Positions 8,174-17,056 of a DNA stretch of 64,000 nt are shown in pieces. Made by a program: the position numbers and the translations under genes. Origin of the DNA: Subtercola lobariae (GTDB lineage: Bacteria; Actinomycetota; Actinomycetes; Actinomycetales; Microbacteriaceae); NCBI RefSeq assembly GCF_014640255.1, contig NZ_BMGP01000006.1:327035-391034 (forward strand), written 5' to 3'. How positions within the stretch are numbered: position 1 is the first letter of the stretch; every line of letters begins with the position of its first letter. The notes under the pieces are model-generated. The model worked only from the letters and a program-made list of their open reading frames with translations, did no database searches and had not been told where the DNA came from.

Positions 8174-9832
8174 ATGACGAAGTTCGACGACCCTTCAGAG
8201 AAGAAGGACGCTGTGCCTTCAGCGGAGAAGGAATCAGGTTTCACCACACCCCGGCGCTCGTTTCTGATCGGCTCGGCGGCCGCAGCAGCAGGGGCTGCAG
8301 CACTCGCCGTTTCAGGCGCCAGCCCGGCTTTCGCGGCGGGGCCGCCGTTGCCCAACCCAGGGCCTCAGCCCGACTTCAGTAGCCCGAACAGCCTGGGCCA
8401 GGCCGCTCGAAACCGCGGTTCGTCAGCCAGCGCCAATCGCAAGGCGACGCAAATCGGCATCGGCTACGAGACCTGGTTCGACGCCGTGGGTTGGCCTCGA
8501 CCCGAAGCCGAACCGATTCTCGGCCACTACAGCTCGCTCGACGAAGGCGTCATTCGCCAGCACGCCGCCTGGATCACCTACGCCGGAATCGACCACATCA
8601 TCGCCGACTGGTCGAACAACCTCGGCGGTAACTGGACGAGCGGAACAGCGGCGAAGATCATCGCGGGCACCGACAAGGTGTTCGAGGTCTACTCGAAGAT
8701 GCCGGCCAACGCTCGCCCGCAGATCGCGATTCTGCTCGGCGTCGACAATGGCCAGGCCGGCACCGACAACTTCAACGCGCAGATCGATCAGATCAAGACG
8801 AAGTACCTGGCGAACAAGGCCTACAACTCGTTGCTGGTGCAGCACGACGGAAAGCCGCTGCTCACCATCTACACTGGTGCCCGAACCACCGACCCGCCGA
8901 CCTGGTCAGACCCCGCATTCACCGTGCGCTGGATGGGCGCGTTTCGCGAGATCGTGCTGAACCCGGGCGGCCAGTGGAGCTGGGTAGACCGCGTCGCGTA
9001 CGCCAATGGAGCCGAGACCGCCATTTCGGCCTTCGACTCGGCCGCGTTTTCGGGCTGGAGCGCCGATGCGCCCTGGTCGGTGCAGAAGGTCACCACTCAG
9101 CCGGCGTTCAACGTGTCGCTCGATGAGGTGATCGCCACCTCGCAGCCTTCGGGCAACGCCGACCAGAAGACCGGAAACCTGACCAGCGCCCCGTTCACCA
9201 TCACTCAGCGCGTCATCTCGTTCAACGCCATCGGATTCGACATGAGCGCCGGTAGCGACCTGCCGAACCTCGATGGGCGAAACGTCTATCTGCTGAAAGA
9301 CGCCACCACCGGCGCGATTCTGCGGTCGGCCGTGCCGCCGGGCGACTCGACCCGGCTGTATGTGCGGCAGTGGAACGTCGCCGATCTCGTCGGCCGCAGC
9401 GTCGTATTTCAGGCAGTGAACAACAGCACGCTCGGCGGATTGGGCTGGTTCGGGTTCACCGCGCTCATTCAGCAGCGGCCCGAGCAGATGACGGCCGTAG
9501 TCGCCAACCCGGGCAACGAAGGCCCGGGGTCGTTCGCCAACTGGGACACGCACAACCGCAACTCGGGCGCCAACCTGGTGGAGATGATCGCGAACGCCTA
9601 CCGCATCGAGCCCGAGTTCTTGACGATTCAGCAGTGGAACGAGTTCGGTCGCCCCGACCAGTTCAGCGTCGCAGGCAGCAACGACATCGAGCCCACAAAG
9701 ATCACCAAGCTCGCGGGCGCCGACTCCGACGGGTGGGGGTTCTACTACCTCAAGCTCGTGCGCGACCTGGTAGATCAGTACCGCTCGGGTGCGGCGTTCC
9801 CGGCGGTGACGCTCGACAGCCGGTACCCGTAG
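8174..9832 (+). CDS. Tat-exported protein, probable glycoside hydrolase of TIM-barrel type
   Basis: The N-terminus has a twin-arginine signal (TPRRSFLIGSAAAAAG) ending near ASPAFAAG, so this 552-residue protein is exported folded. The mature part begins with IGIGYETWFDAVGW and contains HIIADWSNN, IAILLGVDNG, LLTIYTG and, near the C-terminus, EFLTIQQWNEFG. These resemble the strand-end acidic motifs of GH71/GH99-like barrels, but I cannot place it in a numbered family. The middle third (about 330-430) looks like an inserted beta-sandwich. Its operators put it in the rhamnose regulon, so it could be the extracellular depolymerase that supplies the cytoplasmic glycosidases. It is followed by a strong hairpin. 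Confidence 0.6.
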   Translation: MTKFDDPSEKKDAVPSAEKESGFTTPRRSFLIGSAAAAAGAAALAVSGASPAFAAGPPLPNPGPQPDFSSPNSLGQAARNRGSSASANRKATQIGIGYETWFDAVGWPRPEAEPILGHYSSLDEGVIRQHAAWITYAGIDHIIADWSNNLGGNWTSGTAAKIIAGTDKVFEVYSKMPANARPQIAILLGVDNGQAGTDNFNAQIDQIKTKYLANKAYNSLLVQHDGKPLLTIYTGARTTDPPTWSDPAFTVRWMGAFREIVLNPGGQWSWVDRVAYANGAETAISAFDSAAFSGWSADAPWSVQKVTTQPAFNVSLDEVIATSQPSGNADQKTGNLTSAPFTITQRVISFNAIGFDMSAGSDLPNLDGRNVYLLKDATTGAILRSAVPPGDSTRLYVRQWNVADLVGRSVVFQAVNNSTLGGLGWFGFTALIQQRPEQMTAVVANPGNEGPGSFANWDTHNRNSGANLVEMIANAYRIEPEFLTIQQWNEFGRPDQFSVAGSNDIEPTKITKLAGADSDGWGFYYLKLVRDLVDQYRSGAAFPAVTLDSRYP

Positions 9833-9843
9833 CGGGCGGGCGT

Positions 9844-9890
9844 GGGGTGCCCGGCACGTTTCGTGCGGTCGCGCGCGGGTCGGGCACCCC
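9844..9890 (+). terminator. Intrinsic-type terminator hairpin after the exported hydrolase gene
   Basis: GGGGTGCCCG at 9844-9853 pairs perfectly with CGGGCACCCC at 9881-9890. A small nested hairpin (GCACG/CGTGC) lies in the loop. No T-tract follows, which is common for actinobacterial terminators. Confidence 0.65.
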
Positions 9891-9930
9891 GAGGCCCACA
9901 ATTGAGTCAGCAGTTTTAGAAGGAGTCGCC

Positions 9931-10815
9931 GTGTCATCACCCATCGCTGCCGCTGCCGCTGCCGCCGCCGCTGTCGTCGTGACCGATCGGCTCGTCACGT
10001 TCGGCCACGAGGGCGAGCCGGCCATCTCGGTGCCGGTTCGCGTGTATTCCACTGGCGGTGCGGCATCCGCAGACATTTTCGTGTGGATGCACGGCGGCGG
10101 CTTCACGGGCGGTGACCTCGACATGCCCGAGTCCGACTGGGTGTGTCGCGAGCTCGCCGCGCGAACCGGGCGAACCGTCATCGCGGTCGACTACCGCCTG
10201 GCGACCCCCGACGGGCCGCACTACCCGATTCCGTCAGACGACGTTGTCGCGGTCTGGCGCGCGGCCTCGGCCAACCCTCGAAGTTTCACCGCGCACTCAG
10301 CCGTAGGCGAATCGGGGTCGCGCATTTCGATGGGCGGAGCTAGCGCTGGAGCGAACCTCGCCGCGGGGGCGGTATTTCGATTGAGGGATGCCGGGCATCC
10401 ACTGCCCGACTCGGTGGTGCTGGTCTACCCGACCTTGCACGCCGACCAGGGGCCGCACTCAGCCGCGACTATGCAATCGTTGAGCGTCGTGCAGCCGGGC
10501 GAGCCGCGCTTTGAGCCGCTGGCCATCGCCGCGATGTACGCCACCTATCTCGGGGCCGAGCCTCCGTTCGGCCCTTCGCCGGCCGTGCCGGGCCTGCTTG
10601 CACCCGCCGACTTTCCGCCGACCTTCATCGTCACGAGCGACATCGACGACCTGCGCACATCGGGCGAGCTCTTCGGCGCGGCGCTTGCGCTCGAGGGGCG
10701 CGAGGTGCACATCGTGCGGGAGTACGGCACGCGGCACGGGCATCTGAACAGCCCCGAGCATCCCGGTGCCGCCTCCTCGATCGCGCGCATCGCAGCGTGG
10801 CTCGACGCCCACTGA
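9931..10815 (+). CDS. Alpha/beta hydrolase, hormone-sensitive lipase (esterase) family
   Basis: A cytoplasmic carboxylesterase, possibly removing acetyl or acyl groups from imported glycosides. It carries the HSL oxyanion motif MHGGGFTGGD, the nucleophile elbow GGASAGAN (Ser138), an Asp in VTSDIDD and a His in RHGHLN. The GTG start at 9931 follows the ribosome-binding site AAGGAG at 9920. The first 17 residues include a run of nine alanines, an unusual lead-in that looks like a GCC-codon expansion. It lies between the exported hydrolase and the convergent second esterase. The 294-residue length is typical of the family. Confidence 0.87.
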   Translation: MSSPIAAAAAAAAAVVVTDRLVTFGHEGEPAISVPVRVYSTGGAASADIFVWMHGGGFTGGDLDMPESDWVCRELAARTGRTVIAVDYRLATPDGPHYPIPSDDVVAVWRAASANPRSFTAHSAVGESGSRISMGGASAGANLAAGAVFRLRDAGHPLPDSVVLVYPTLHADQGPHSAATMQSLSVVQPGEPRFEPLAIAAMYATYLGAEPPFGPSPAVPGLLAPADFPPTFIVTSDIDDLRTSGELFGAALALEGREVHIVREYGTRHGHLNSPEHPGAASSIARIAAWLDAH

Positions 10816-10941
10816 TCGCGTCTCGACTGCCGTGACTGCGGCTCGATCTTGCCGGCGACAGCTTGACGACCGGCCCCGTCTGACGTCGGCTACCCTCTCT
10901 GACGTCGGCTACCCCGTCTGACCTCGGCCAGCCCCTCTGCC

Positions 10942-11910
10942 TCAAACGGTGAGGATTCGAGCCGTGAAGCTGGCGAGCGCCGCGGTTGCGGCCCGCGAAA
11001 CGGCCGCGTTCGGCACGAGAACGGGGAAGGCGTGAAATCCGCCGGCCCACACGTGCAGCTCGGCGTTGATGCCGGCCGCCCAGAGCCCACTCGCGTAGGC
11101 GACCGCTTCGTCACGAAACACCTCGGCGCTTCCGCAGTCGATATACGTCTGCGGCAGGCCCGAGAGATCTGTCGCTCGTGCCGGAGCCGCGTAGACAGAC
11201 ACATCGTCACCACCGCGACGGTCGCCGAGCAGGGAGCTCCAGCCGAAATTGTTCGCCTGCCTGTCCCACACCCCGACGCCGTCGATCTGCTCGGCTGAAA
11301 CAGTGCGGTCGCGGTCGTCGAGCATGGGGCACATCAGAATCTGCGCGTGAAGCGCCGGGCCCTGACGGTCGCGCGCCAGCAGAGCGGTTCCTGCTGCGAG
11401 GCCACCGCCCGCGCTCGTTCCCACGATCACGATGCGCGCCGGGTCGATGCCGAGCAGGTCGGCGTTCGCTGCCGTCCACTCGAGCCCGGCGTAGCAGTCT
11501 TCGACCGGGAAGGGGTCTGGATGCTCGGGGGCGAGCCGGTACTCCACGGTCACCATGACGGCGTCGTGAACGAACATCCATTCGTCGAACGAAGCCAGGT
11601 TGTCGAGGCGGCTGCCCACGATCATCCCGCCACCGTGAATCGTGTAGAAGCAGGCAGCCGAGCCCGTGTGCCCGGGGCGTGAAATCGTCGAGACCACGAT
11701 CTCGTCGCCGCGGTACCCGCTGATGGTGAAGTCGCGTCGTTCGAGCCCGCGCGCTCGCAGGGCCTCGTCGATCTCTTCATCGCTGAGGTCAGGAGTTCGC
11801 GCGAACGGCAGCATGTCGGCCGTCATGGCGAAAGGCGTATCGGTAAGCGATGCGCCGTACAACGCGGCGAGTTCGGGGTCGAACGGCGGGTGGGGGCGTT
11901 GGGCGGTCAC
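10942..11910 (-). CDS. Alpha/beta hydrolase, hormone-sensitive lipase family
   Basis: A second HSL-type esterase, not a close copy of the one at 9931. It has an IHGGGMIVGS oxyanion motif, VEYRLAPEHPDPFP, the nucleophile GTSAGGG (Ser166), an Asp in IDCGSAEVFRDE and a His in GGFHAF. The GTG at 11910 was chosen as start because everything upstream in frame, to 12033, is a 15-bp tandem repeat that would encode a low-complexity His/Ser/Ala pentapeptide. If translation begins further up, the protein gains an N-terminal repeat of about 40 residues. The gene is tail-to-tail with the esterase at 9931 and lies downstream of the ABM gene on the same strand. Confidence 0.85.
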   Translation of the reverse strand: MTAQRPHPPFDPELAALYGASLTDTPFAMTADMLPFARTPDLSDEEIDEALRARGLERRDFTISGYRGDEIVVSTISRPGHTGSAACFYTIHGGGMIVGSRLDNLASFDEWMFVHDAVMVTVEYRLAPEHPDPFPVEDCYAGLEWTAANADLLGIDPARIVIVGTSAGGGLAAGTALLARDRQGPALHAQILMCPMLDDRDRTVSAEQIDGVGVWDRQANNFGWSSLLGDRRGGDDVSVYAAPARATDLSGLPQTYIDCGSAEVFRDEAVAYASGLWAAGINAELHVWAGGFHAFPVLVPNAAVSRAATAALASFTARILTV

Positions 11911-12060
11911 GATTGAGCGGTGCGCGGGTGAATGGGGCACCGCTGAGCGGTTCGCGGGTGAATGGTGCGCGGCTGAGCGGTGCGCGGTTGAATGTGGCGC
12001 AGCTGAGCGTGGCGCGGCTGAGCGGTGCCCCATTGACCGGAGCGCGGCTGAATGGTCACG
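11911..12060. repeat. 15-bp tandem repeat, ten units, upstream of the esterase gene
   Basis: Ten contiguous 15-bp units, consensus GGCTGAGCGGTGCGC, each with TGA at positions 4-6 on the plus strand. They fill nearly all of the space between the esterase start and the end of the ABM gene. On the minus strand the array is open in the esterase frame for most of its length and would encode (H/N/P)-(R/H)-S-(A/P/T)-A pentapeptides. Confidence 0.92.
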
Positions 12061-12069
12061 GCCGGCCGC

Positions 12070-12384
12070 TCACGACGGGTCGACCGGCAGCGCAGAATAC
12101 GGGTGGGCTGCGATGCGCATCGGGGGCTCGGCGAGCAGATCGATGATCTCATCGCGCAGCTCGTCGGCGAGATCGCTGTTCTCGTACGCAGCCTTCGACT
12201 CTTCAGAGGTGAACACTTCGACGTTCCACAGCACATCGGGGTCGTCGTCTTCGCGCAGAATCGTGTACCGGTTCGACGAGTTCGACTTCTGCATGCCGAC
12301 CGTGGCCAGTTCGAAGAGCCGGTCGCCCATTCCGGGCTTGGCGTGCATCTTGATGATGTAGGCGGGCTGATCCTGAAGTGCCAT
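12070..12384 (-). CDS. ABM-domain (antibiotic biosynthesis monooxygenase-like) protein
   Basis: A 104-residue ferredoxin-like-fold protein of the ABM/YgiN type, typically a dimeric quinol or polyketide oxygenase or a binding protein. Recognisable segments are YIIKMHAKPGMGDRLFEL, SSNRYTILREDDDPDVLWNVEVFTSEESKAAYENS, and a final MRIAAHPYSALPVDPS. The ATG at 12384 has a GGAGAATGAC ribosome-binding region. It is divergent from a TetR gene only 94 bp away, so it is probably that regulator's target, together with the downstream esterase. Actual substrate unknown. Confidence 0.82.
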   Translation of the reverse strand: MALQDQPAYIIKMHAKPGMGDRLFELATVGMQKSNSSNRYTILREDDDPDVLWNVEVFTSEESKAAYENSDLADELRDEIIDLLAEPPMRIAAHPYSALPVDPS

Positions 12385-12478
12385 GTCATTCTCCGATTCG
12401 CTTACTCCGTACACCGTTCGATGTAGTGTTGTTCCCACGGTACACGTGCATGATGGTGGTGACAAGCAAGGAGATTGG

Positions 12479-13222
12479 ATGCCCGACAAGTCGTTCGAGA
12501 GGCCATCGGTCGATCGCGCGCTCATCTGGGCTCGGCCGGAGCGTTCGGCGAAAGGCCCCGCTCCCGCCCGCAGCCGCAACGAGATCGCTGCAGCGGCCGT
12601 CGCCTTGGCTGACGCCCACGGCATTGAGGCGGTCTCGATGCGCAAACTCGCGGCCACTCTCACCATCGGCGCGGCCTCGCTCTACAGCTACGTGCTCAGC
12701 AAAGACGAGCTGCACGACCTCATGGTCGATTGGGTCGAGGGTGCGGATGCCCCGCTGCCGCCCCTGACCGGCGACTGGCGAGCCGATCTCACCGACCTCG
12801 CGCACCGAATTCGGCGCACCATTCACCGGCACCCGTGGCTCACCAGTCTCGCGGCCGGTCGGCCGAGTTTCGGCCCGAACTCGCTCGCCTCCATAGAGCA
12901 CGGCCTTGCGGCGATGGATGCTCTCGACCTCAGCATCGACGACAAACTCGTCACCAGCGAGGCCCTGCACTCCTTCGTACGCGGATTCGTCACGCGAGAA
13001 CTCGCCGAAGAGCAAGCCCTGCAACGAGGTGGCCTCACCGCCGAGGCGTGGGGGCGCGCCGCCCGGCCGTACATGGAGTCGATCATCGAGGGCGGCCTGT
13101 ACCCCCGCTTCGCTCACGTTGTTCGAGACGCACAACTGCCCCACGAGCCAGACAGCCGCGCGCTGATTTTCTCAACCGCGCTCAACCGCGTATTGAACGG
13201 CCTGATCGCGGGCGCTCCCTAG
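12479..13222 (+). CDS. TetR/AcrR-family transcriptional regulator
   Basis: A 247-residue repressor. Residues about 30-75 are the TetR helix-turn-helix (RNEIAAAAVALADAHGIEAVSMRKLAATLTIGAASLYSYVLSK split over the helices). The remaining helical domain has the C-terminal form seen in tetracycline-repressor-type members (VTRELAEEQALQRGG). The ATG at 12479 follows CAAGGAG. Divergent transcription from the ABM gene suggests it represses that gene and itself. The inducer cannot be inferred. Confidence 0.88.
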   Translation: MPDKSFERPSVDRALIWARPERSAKGPAPARSRNEIAAAAVALADAHGIEAVSMRKLAATLTIGAASLYSYVLSKDELHDLMVDWVEGADAPLPPLTGDWRADLTDLAHRIRRTIHRHPWLTSLAAGRPSFGPNSLASIEHGLAAMDALDLSIDDKLVTSEALHSFVRGFVTRELAEEQALQRGGLTAEAWGRAARPYMESIIEGGLYPRFAHVVRDAQLPHEPDSRALIFSTALNRVLNGLIAGAP

Positions 13223-13239
13223 ACCCGGTTCTGCGACGT

Positions 13240-14799
13240 CTATCGCCGCGGTTCGTACCGAACGGGCGCGAAAGTGGTTGCCACAAGGGCCCGCAACGAC
13301 TCGAGTGACGCATCGGCGCCCACGAAGCCGGCGGCGCGCGCCTGCACGAGCACGTTACCGATCGCGGTCGCCTCCACCGGCCCCGCGAGCACGGTTCGGC
13401 CGGTGCGGTCGGCCGTCAGCTGGCACAGCAGCCCGTTCTGCGACCCGCCGCCCACAATGTGAATGACCCGGATGCTCGACCCCGACAACTCCGCGGCCTG
13501 CTCGATGGTCGTGGCATACGCCGCCGCCAGGCTCTGCAGAATCGACCGCGTGAACTCGGCAGGCGTCTGCGGTGCGGCGAGCCCACGCTCAACGCACCAT
13601 GCCGCAATGCGCGCGGGCATGTCGCCGGGCGCGATGAACCGCTCGTCTGCGGCATCGAACTCAGAGACGGGCGCGGTGACGGCGGCAGCCTGCGCGAGCA
13701 GCACCGTCAGGTCGATCGCGGCCCCCGATTCACGCTCCCAGGTACGCACCGACTCCGACAGCAGCCACAGCCCCGAAACGTTCTTCAGAAACCGCACCCG
13801 CCCATCGACGCCGCCCTCGTTCGTGAAGTTCGCGGCTCGCCCGGCCTCACTGATCACCGGTTGCTCGAGCTCCACCCCCACGAGTGACCATGTTCCACTC
13901 GAAATGTACGCGAACTCATCACTCGTCACCGGAACCGCCACCACCGCCGACGCCGTATCGTGCGACCCCACCGCTACCACGCTCAACCCGCGGCCGCGGC
14001 TGCCCGTACCGCCGCCGAGTCCGCCTGCGCCGCCGAGTCCGCCCGCGAGCCCAAGTCCGCCCGCGAGCCCGAGCCCGCTCGCGCGACCTCCATTCCTCCG
14101 CGGCGCTCCGAGCGCTTCCGCCACGTCGGGCAACAGCCCGCCCAGCACGTTCCCGGGCTCGATGAGCGGGGGCAGCAGTGCTGGCGCGATGCCCAGGAGG
14201 TGCAGAAGCTCGGCATCCCACGCCCGCGTCGAAGGGTTCAGCAGCCCTGTGGTCGACGCGTTCGTGATCTCGGCCGCACCGACACCCGTGAGCCAGTACC
14301 CGATCAGGTCGGGAATCAGCAGCGCGCCATCGGCCAGCGCCAGGTCTCCGGATGCCCGGTCGGCGGCCAGCTGAAACACCGTGTTGAACGGCAGATGCTG
14401 CAACCCAGTGCGCCGATAGAGCTCCTCGGCAGAGATGCGTTCGTGCACATCGGCGACCGCTGCAGAAGTGCGGTCGTCGCGGTAGTGATACGGAACCCCG
14501 AGCATCCGCCCCCCGCGCAGCAGCGCGTAGTCAACGGCCCACGAGTCGACGCCGATCGATGCCAGCTCGGGCTCTTCGCGCACGGCCGTGCGCAGCCCCG
14601 CGAGCGCTGAGCGGTACAGCTCGACGATGTTCCAATGCAGCCCGAACCCAGATGCCTCGTAGAGCCGCACGGGCTCGTTGGCGAACCGCGCCACCGACCG
14701 CAGCGAGAGCTCATTCGGCCCGACGCGGCCGAGCATCACCCGGCCGCTGGTGGCGCCCAAGTCGACGGCGGCGACGACGCCGCGCTCGCCCGAACTCAT
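13240..14799 (-). CDS. rhaB: Rhamnulokinase
   Basis: Phosphorylates L-rhamnulose to rhamnulose 1-phosphate with ATP. FGGY-kinase motifs are clear: AAVDLGATSGRVMLG at the N-terminus, GVDSWAVDYALL, HDTASAVVAVP, YISSGTWSLVG, and VGGGSQNGLLCQLTADRTGR with GPVEATAIGN in the C-terminal domain. The ATG overlaps the stop of the aldolase/dehydrogenase gene by 4 bp (ATGA), marking one operon. Oddity: about 30 residues made almost only of Gly, Leu and Ala are inserted around residues 240-270, encoded by an 18-bp tandem repeat, just before the SHDTAS motif. At 519 residues it is correspondingly longer than typical (about 480-490). Confidence 0.95.
   Translation of the reverse strand: MSSGERGVVAAVDLGATSGRVMLGRVGPNELSLRSVARFANEPVRLYEASGFGLHWNIVELYRSALAGLRTAVREEPELASIGVDSWAVDYALLRGGRMLGVPYHYRDDRTSAAVADVHERISAEELYRRTGLQHLPFNTVFQLAADRASGDLALADGALLIPDLIGYWLTGVGAAEITNASTTGLLNPSTRAWDAELLHLLGIAPALLPPLIEPGNVLGGLLPDVAEALGAPRRNGGRASGLGLAGGLGLAGGLGGAGGLGGGTGSRGRGLSVVAVGSHDTASAVVAVPVTSDEFAYISSGTWSLVGVELEQPVISEAGRAANFTNEGGVDGRVRFLKNVSGLWLLSESVRTWERESGAAIDLTVLLAQAAAVTAPVSEFDAADERFIAPGDMPARIAAWCVERGLAAPQTPAEFTRSILQSLAAAYATTIEQAAELSGSSIRVIHIVGGGSQNGLLCQLTADRTGRTVLAGPVEATAIGNVLVQARAAGFVGADASLESLRALVATTFAPVRYEPRR
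14015..14086. repeat. 18-bp tandem repeat (4 units) inside rhaB
   Basis: Four 18-bp units of the type GCCGAGTCCGCCCGCGAG, encoding a GLGLAG/GLGGAG hexapeptide repeat on the minus strand. The unit is a multiple of three and keeps the kinase frame open. Confidence 0.9.
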
Positions 14800-16832
14800 C
14801 GCAGAAACGCTGCCGCCACGCCCGCGTCAACAGGAATGTGCAGCCCCGTGGTGTGGGTGAGATCGGCCCCCGTCAGCACCGCGACCGCGTTCGCCACGTG
14901 ATCGGGCAGCACCTCGCGCCCGAGAATGGTGCGCTTGGCGTAGTACGCGCCGAGCTCCTCTTCGGGCACCCCGTAGACCGCCGCGCGCTTGGCGCCCCAG
15001 CCGCCCGAGAAGATTCCCGAGCCGCGCACCACCCCGTCGGGGTTGATGCCGTTCACCTTGATTCCGTGCTCGCCGAGCTCTACCGCGAGCAACCGCACCT
15101 GGTGCGCCTGGTCGGCCTTCGTCGCCGAGTACGCGATGTTGTTCGGCCCCGCGAACACCGAGTTCTTCGACGAAATGTAGATGATGTCGCCGCCCATCTG
15201 CTGGTCGATGAGCACGCGAGCCGCGGCCCGTGACACCATGAACGAGCCCTTCGCCATGACGTTGTGCTGCAGATCCCAGTCGGCATCGGTCGTCTCGAGC
15301 AACGGCTTCGAGAGCGAGAGCCCCGCGTTGTTCACCACGAGATCAAGTCCGCCGAACTGCAGCACGCAGGCGTCGATGGCGGCCTGGATTTCGGTGGGCG
15401 AGGTGACGTTGGCGGCAACCCCGATGGCGACGTCGGTCGAACCGAGCTCTGCCGCGGCATCCTGAGCCTTCTGCAAGTCGAGATCGGCGATCACCACGCA
15501 CGCACCTTCGGCGGCGAGCCGGGTGGCGATGGCCTTGCCGATGCCCGAGGCGGCGCCGGTGACCAACGCGATTCGGGTCGCGTGCGACGCAGGCTTGGGC
15601 AGCCGCGCCAGCTTGGCCTCTTCGAGCGCCCAGTATTCGATGCGAAACTTCTCGGCCTCGTCGATAGGCGCGTACGTCGACAGCGCTTCGGCCCCGCGCA
15701 TCACGTTGATGGCGTTGATGTAGAACTCGCCCGCAACGCGCGCGGTCTGCTTGTTCGCGCCGTACGAGAACATTCCCACGCCCGGAATCAGCACGATGGC
15801 CGGGTCGGCCCCGCGCATCGCGGGCGAGTCGGGCGTCGCGTGCCGGTCGTAATATGCGGCGTACTCCTCGCGGTACAACGCGTGCAGCTCTTTCAGGCGC
15901 GCGATTGACTCGTCGACCGACGCCGAAGCCGGCAGGTCGAGAATGAGCGGCTTCACTTTGGTGCGCAAGAAGTGGTCGGGGCATGAGGTGCCCAATGCTC
16001 CGAGCCGCGGATGCTCGGCCGAACCCAAGAAGTCGAGCACCACCTCGGCGTCACTGAATGACCCCACCACGGGCCTGTCGCTCGACGCCAGCCCCCGAAT
16101 AGTGGGGGCCAACGCCGCCGCTTTCGCGCGTCGTTCGGCCTCGGGCAGGGCGCCGTAGCCCTCGAGGGCCGGCCCGAACGGCAACTCGCGGCCGTTCGCG
16201 GCGATGTACGCGGCCGCGGTGTCGATGATCCACAGCGAATTCGCCTCCGACTCGTCAGACGTGTCACCCCAGGCCGTGATGCCGTGCCCGCCGAGAATGC
16301 ACCCGAGGGCATCCGGATTCGCCTCTTTGATGGCGGCGATGTCGAGCCCGAGCTGAAAGCCGGGCCGGCGCCACGGCACCCAGACGACCTTGCCGCCGAA
16401 GACCTTCGACGTGAGCTCTTCGCCGTCTGCCGCGGTGGCAATGGCGATGCCCGAGTCGGGATGCAGGTGGTCGACGTGCGCCGCATCGACCAGGCCGTGC
16501 ATGGCGGTGTCGATCGATGGAGCCGCCCCGCCCTTGCCGAAGAGGGTGTAGTCGAAGGCGGCCACCATCTCGTCTTCGCGCTCGACGCCGGGGTAGACGT
16601 TCACCAGCGAACGCAGGCGGTCGAGTCGCAGCACGGCGAGCCCCTGTTCTTTCAGGGTGCCGAGGTCGCCGCCCGAGCCTTTGACCCAGAGCAGCTCGAC
16701 GTTTTCAGCCGTTACCGGGTCTCGTTCGACGCCCTTGGCCGAGGTGTTGCCGCCGGCGTAGTTGGTGTTCTTCGGGTCGGAGCCGAGCCGATTCGAGCGA
16801 GCGATCAGCTCAGCGGCGGTGGGGTTCGTCAT
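14796..16832 (-). CDS. Bifunctional rhamnulose-1-phosphate aldolase / short-chain (lactaldehyde-type) dehydrogenase
   Basis: Splits rhamnulose 1-phosphate to dihydroxyacetone phosphate and L-lactaldehyde, and oxidises the lactaldehyde. The N-terminal class II aldolase domain (about 1-400) has NYAGGNTSAKG, HVDHLHPDSG-like zinc histidines and GGHGITAWG. The C-terminal SDR domain (about 425-678) has VTGAASGIGKAIA, NNAG and YSATKADQ. This is the known RhaD-SDR fusion (RhaEW-type) of many bacteria. The ATG at 16832 is preferred over one 33 bp upstream because GAAGGAACC lies at the right distance. It is in an operon with rhaB (4-bp overlap) and downstream of the isomerase. Confidence 0.95.
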   Translation of the reverse strand: MTNPTAAELIARSNRLGSDPKNTNYAGGNTSAKGVERDPVTAENVELLWVKGSGGDLGTLKEQGLAVLRLDRLRSLVNVYPGVEREDEMVAAFDYTLFGKGGAAPSIDTAMHGLVDAAHVDHLHPDSGIAIATAADGEELTSKVFGGKVVWVPWRRPGFQLGLDIAAIKEANPDALGCILGGHGITAWGDTSDESEANSLWIIDTAAAYIAANGRELPFGPALEGYGALPEAERRAKAAALAPTIRGLASSDRPVVGSFSDAEVVLDFLGSAEHPRLGALGTSCPDHFLRTKVKPLILDLPASASVDESIARLKELHALYREEYAAYYDRHATPDSPAMRGADPAIVLIPGVGMFSYGANKQTARVAGEFYINAINVMRGAEALSTYAPIDEAEKFRIEYWALEEAKLARLPKPASHATRIALVTGAASGIGKAIATRLAAEGACVVIADLDLQKAQDAAAELGSTDVAIGVAANVTSPTEIQAAIDACVLQFGGLDLVVNNAGLSLSKPLLETTDADWDLQHNVMAKGSFMVSRAAARVLIDQQMGGDIIYISSKNSVFAGPNNIAYSATKADQAHQVRLLAVELGEHGIKVNGINPDGVVRGSGIFSGGWGAKRAAVYGVPEEELGAYYAKRTILGREVLPDHVANAVAVLTGADLTHTTGLHIPVDAGVAAAFLR

Positions 16833-16941
16833 GTGAGTGGTTCCTTCAGGTTGTTCGTTAGTCACGGGCGACCGGATGCCCGGCGGAGGTCAGAGCGCAA
16901 GCGAGCGGTTCGCGGGGTAGCCGGCCGCGCGTGCGGTGGCC

Positions 16942-17040
16942 GGCCGGCTATTTGCCGGCGCTGCCGACGAGATGTCATCGCGGGCGACAGGCGGGCCGGT
17001 TATCTGCCGGCGTTGCCAACGCGGTGTCATCGCGTGCGAC
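16942..17040. repeat. Two 47-bp direct repeats between the isomerase and aldolase genes
   Basis: Copies at 16942-16988 and 16994-17040 share about 40 of 47 bases. Each contains TGCCGGCG, TGTCATCGCG and GCGAC blocks. They lie in the 224-bp gap inside the rhamnose operon and contain no convincing gene. They could be RNA-processing elements or a mobile mini-repeat. Confidence 0.85.
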
Positions 17041-17056
17041 GGGTAGGCCACGATGC

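Noticed and set aside
14015..14086. Repeat array considered as a CRISPR
   Set aside because: Units are contiguous, 18 bp and protein-coding, with no spacers.
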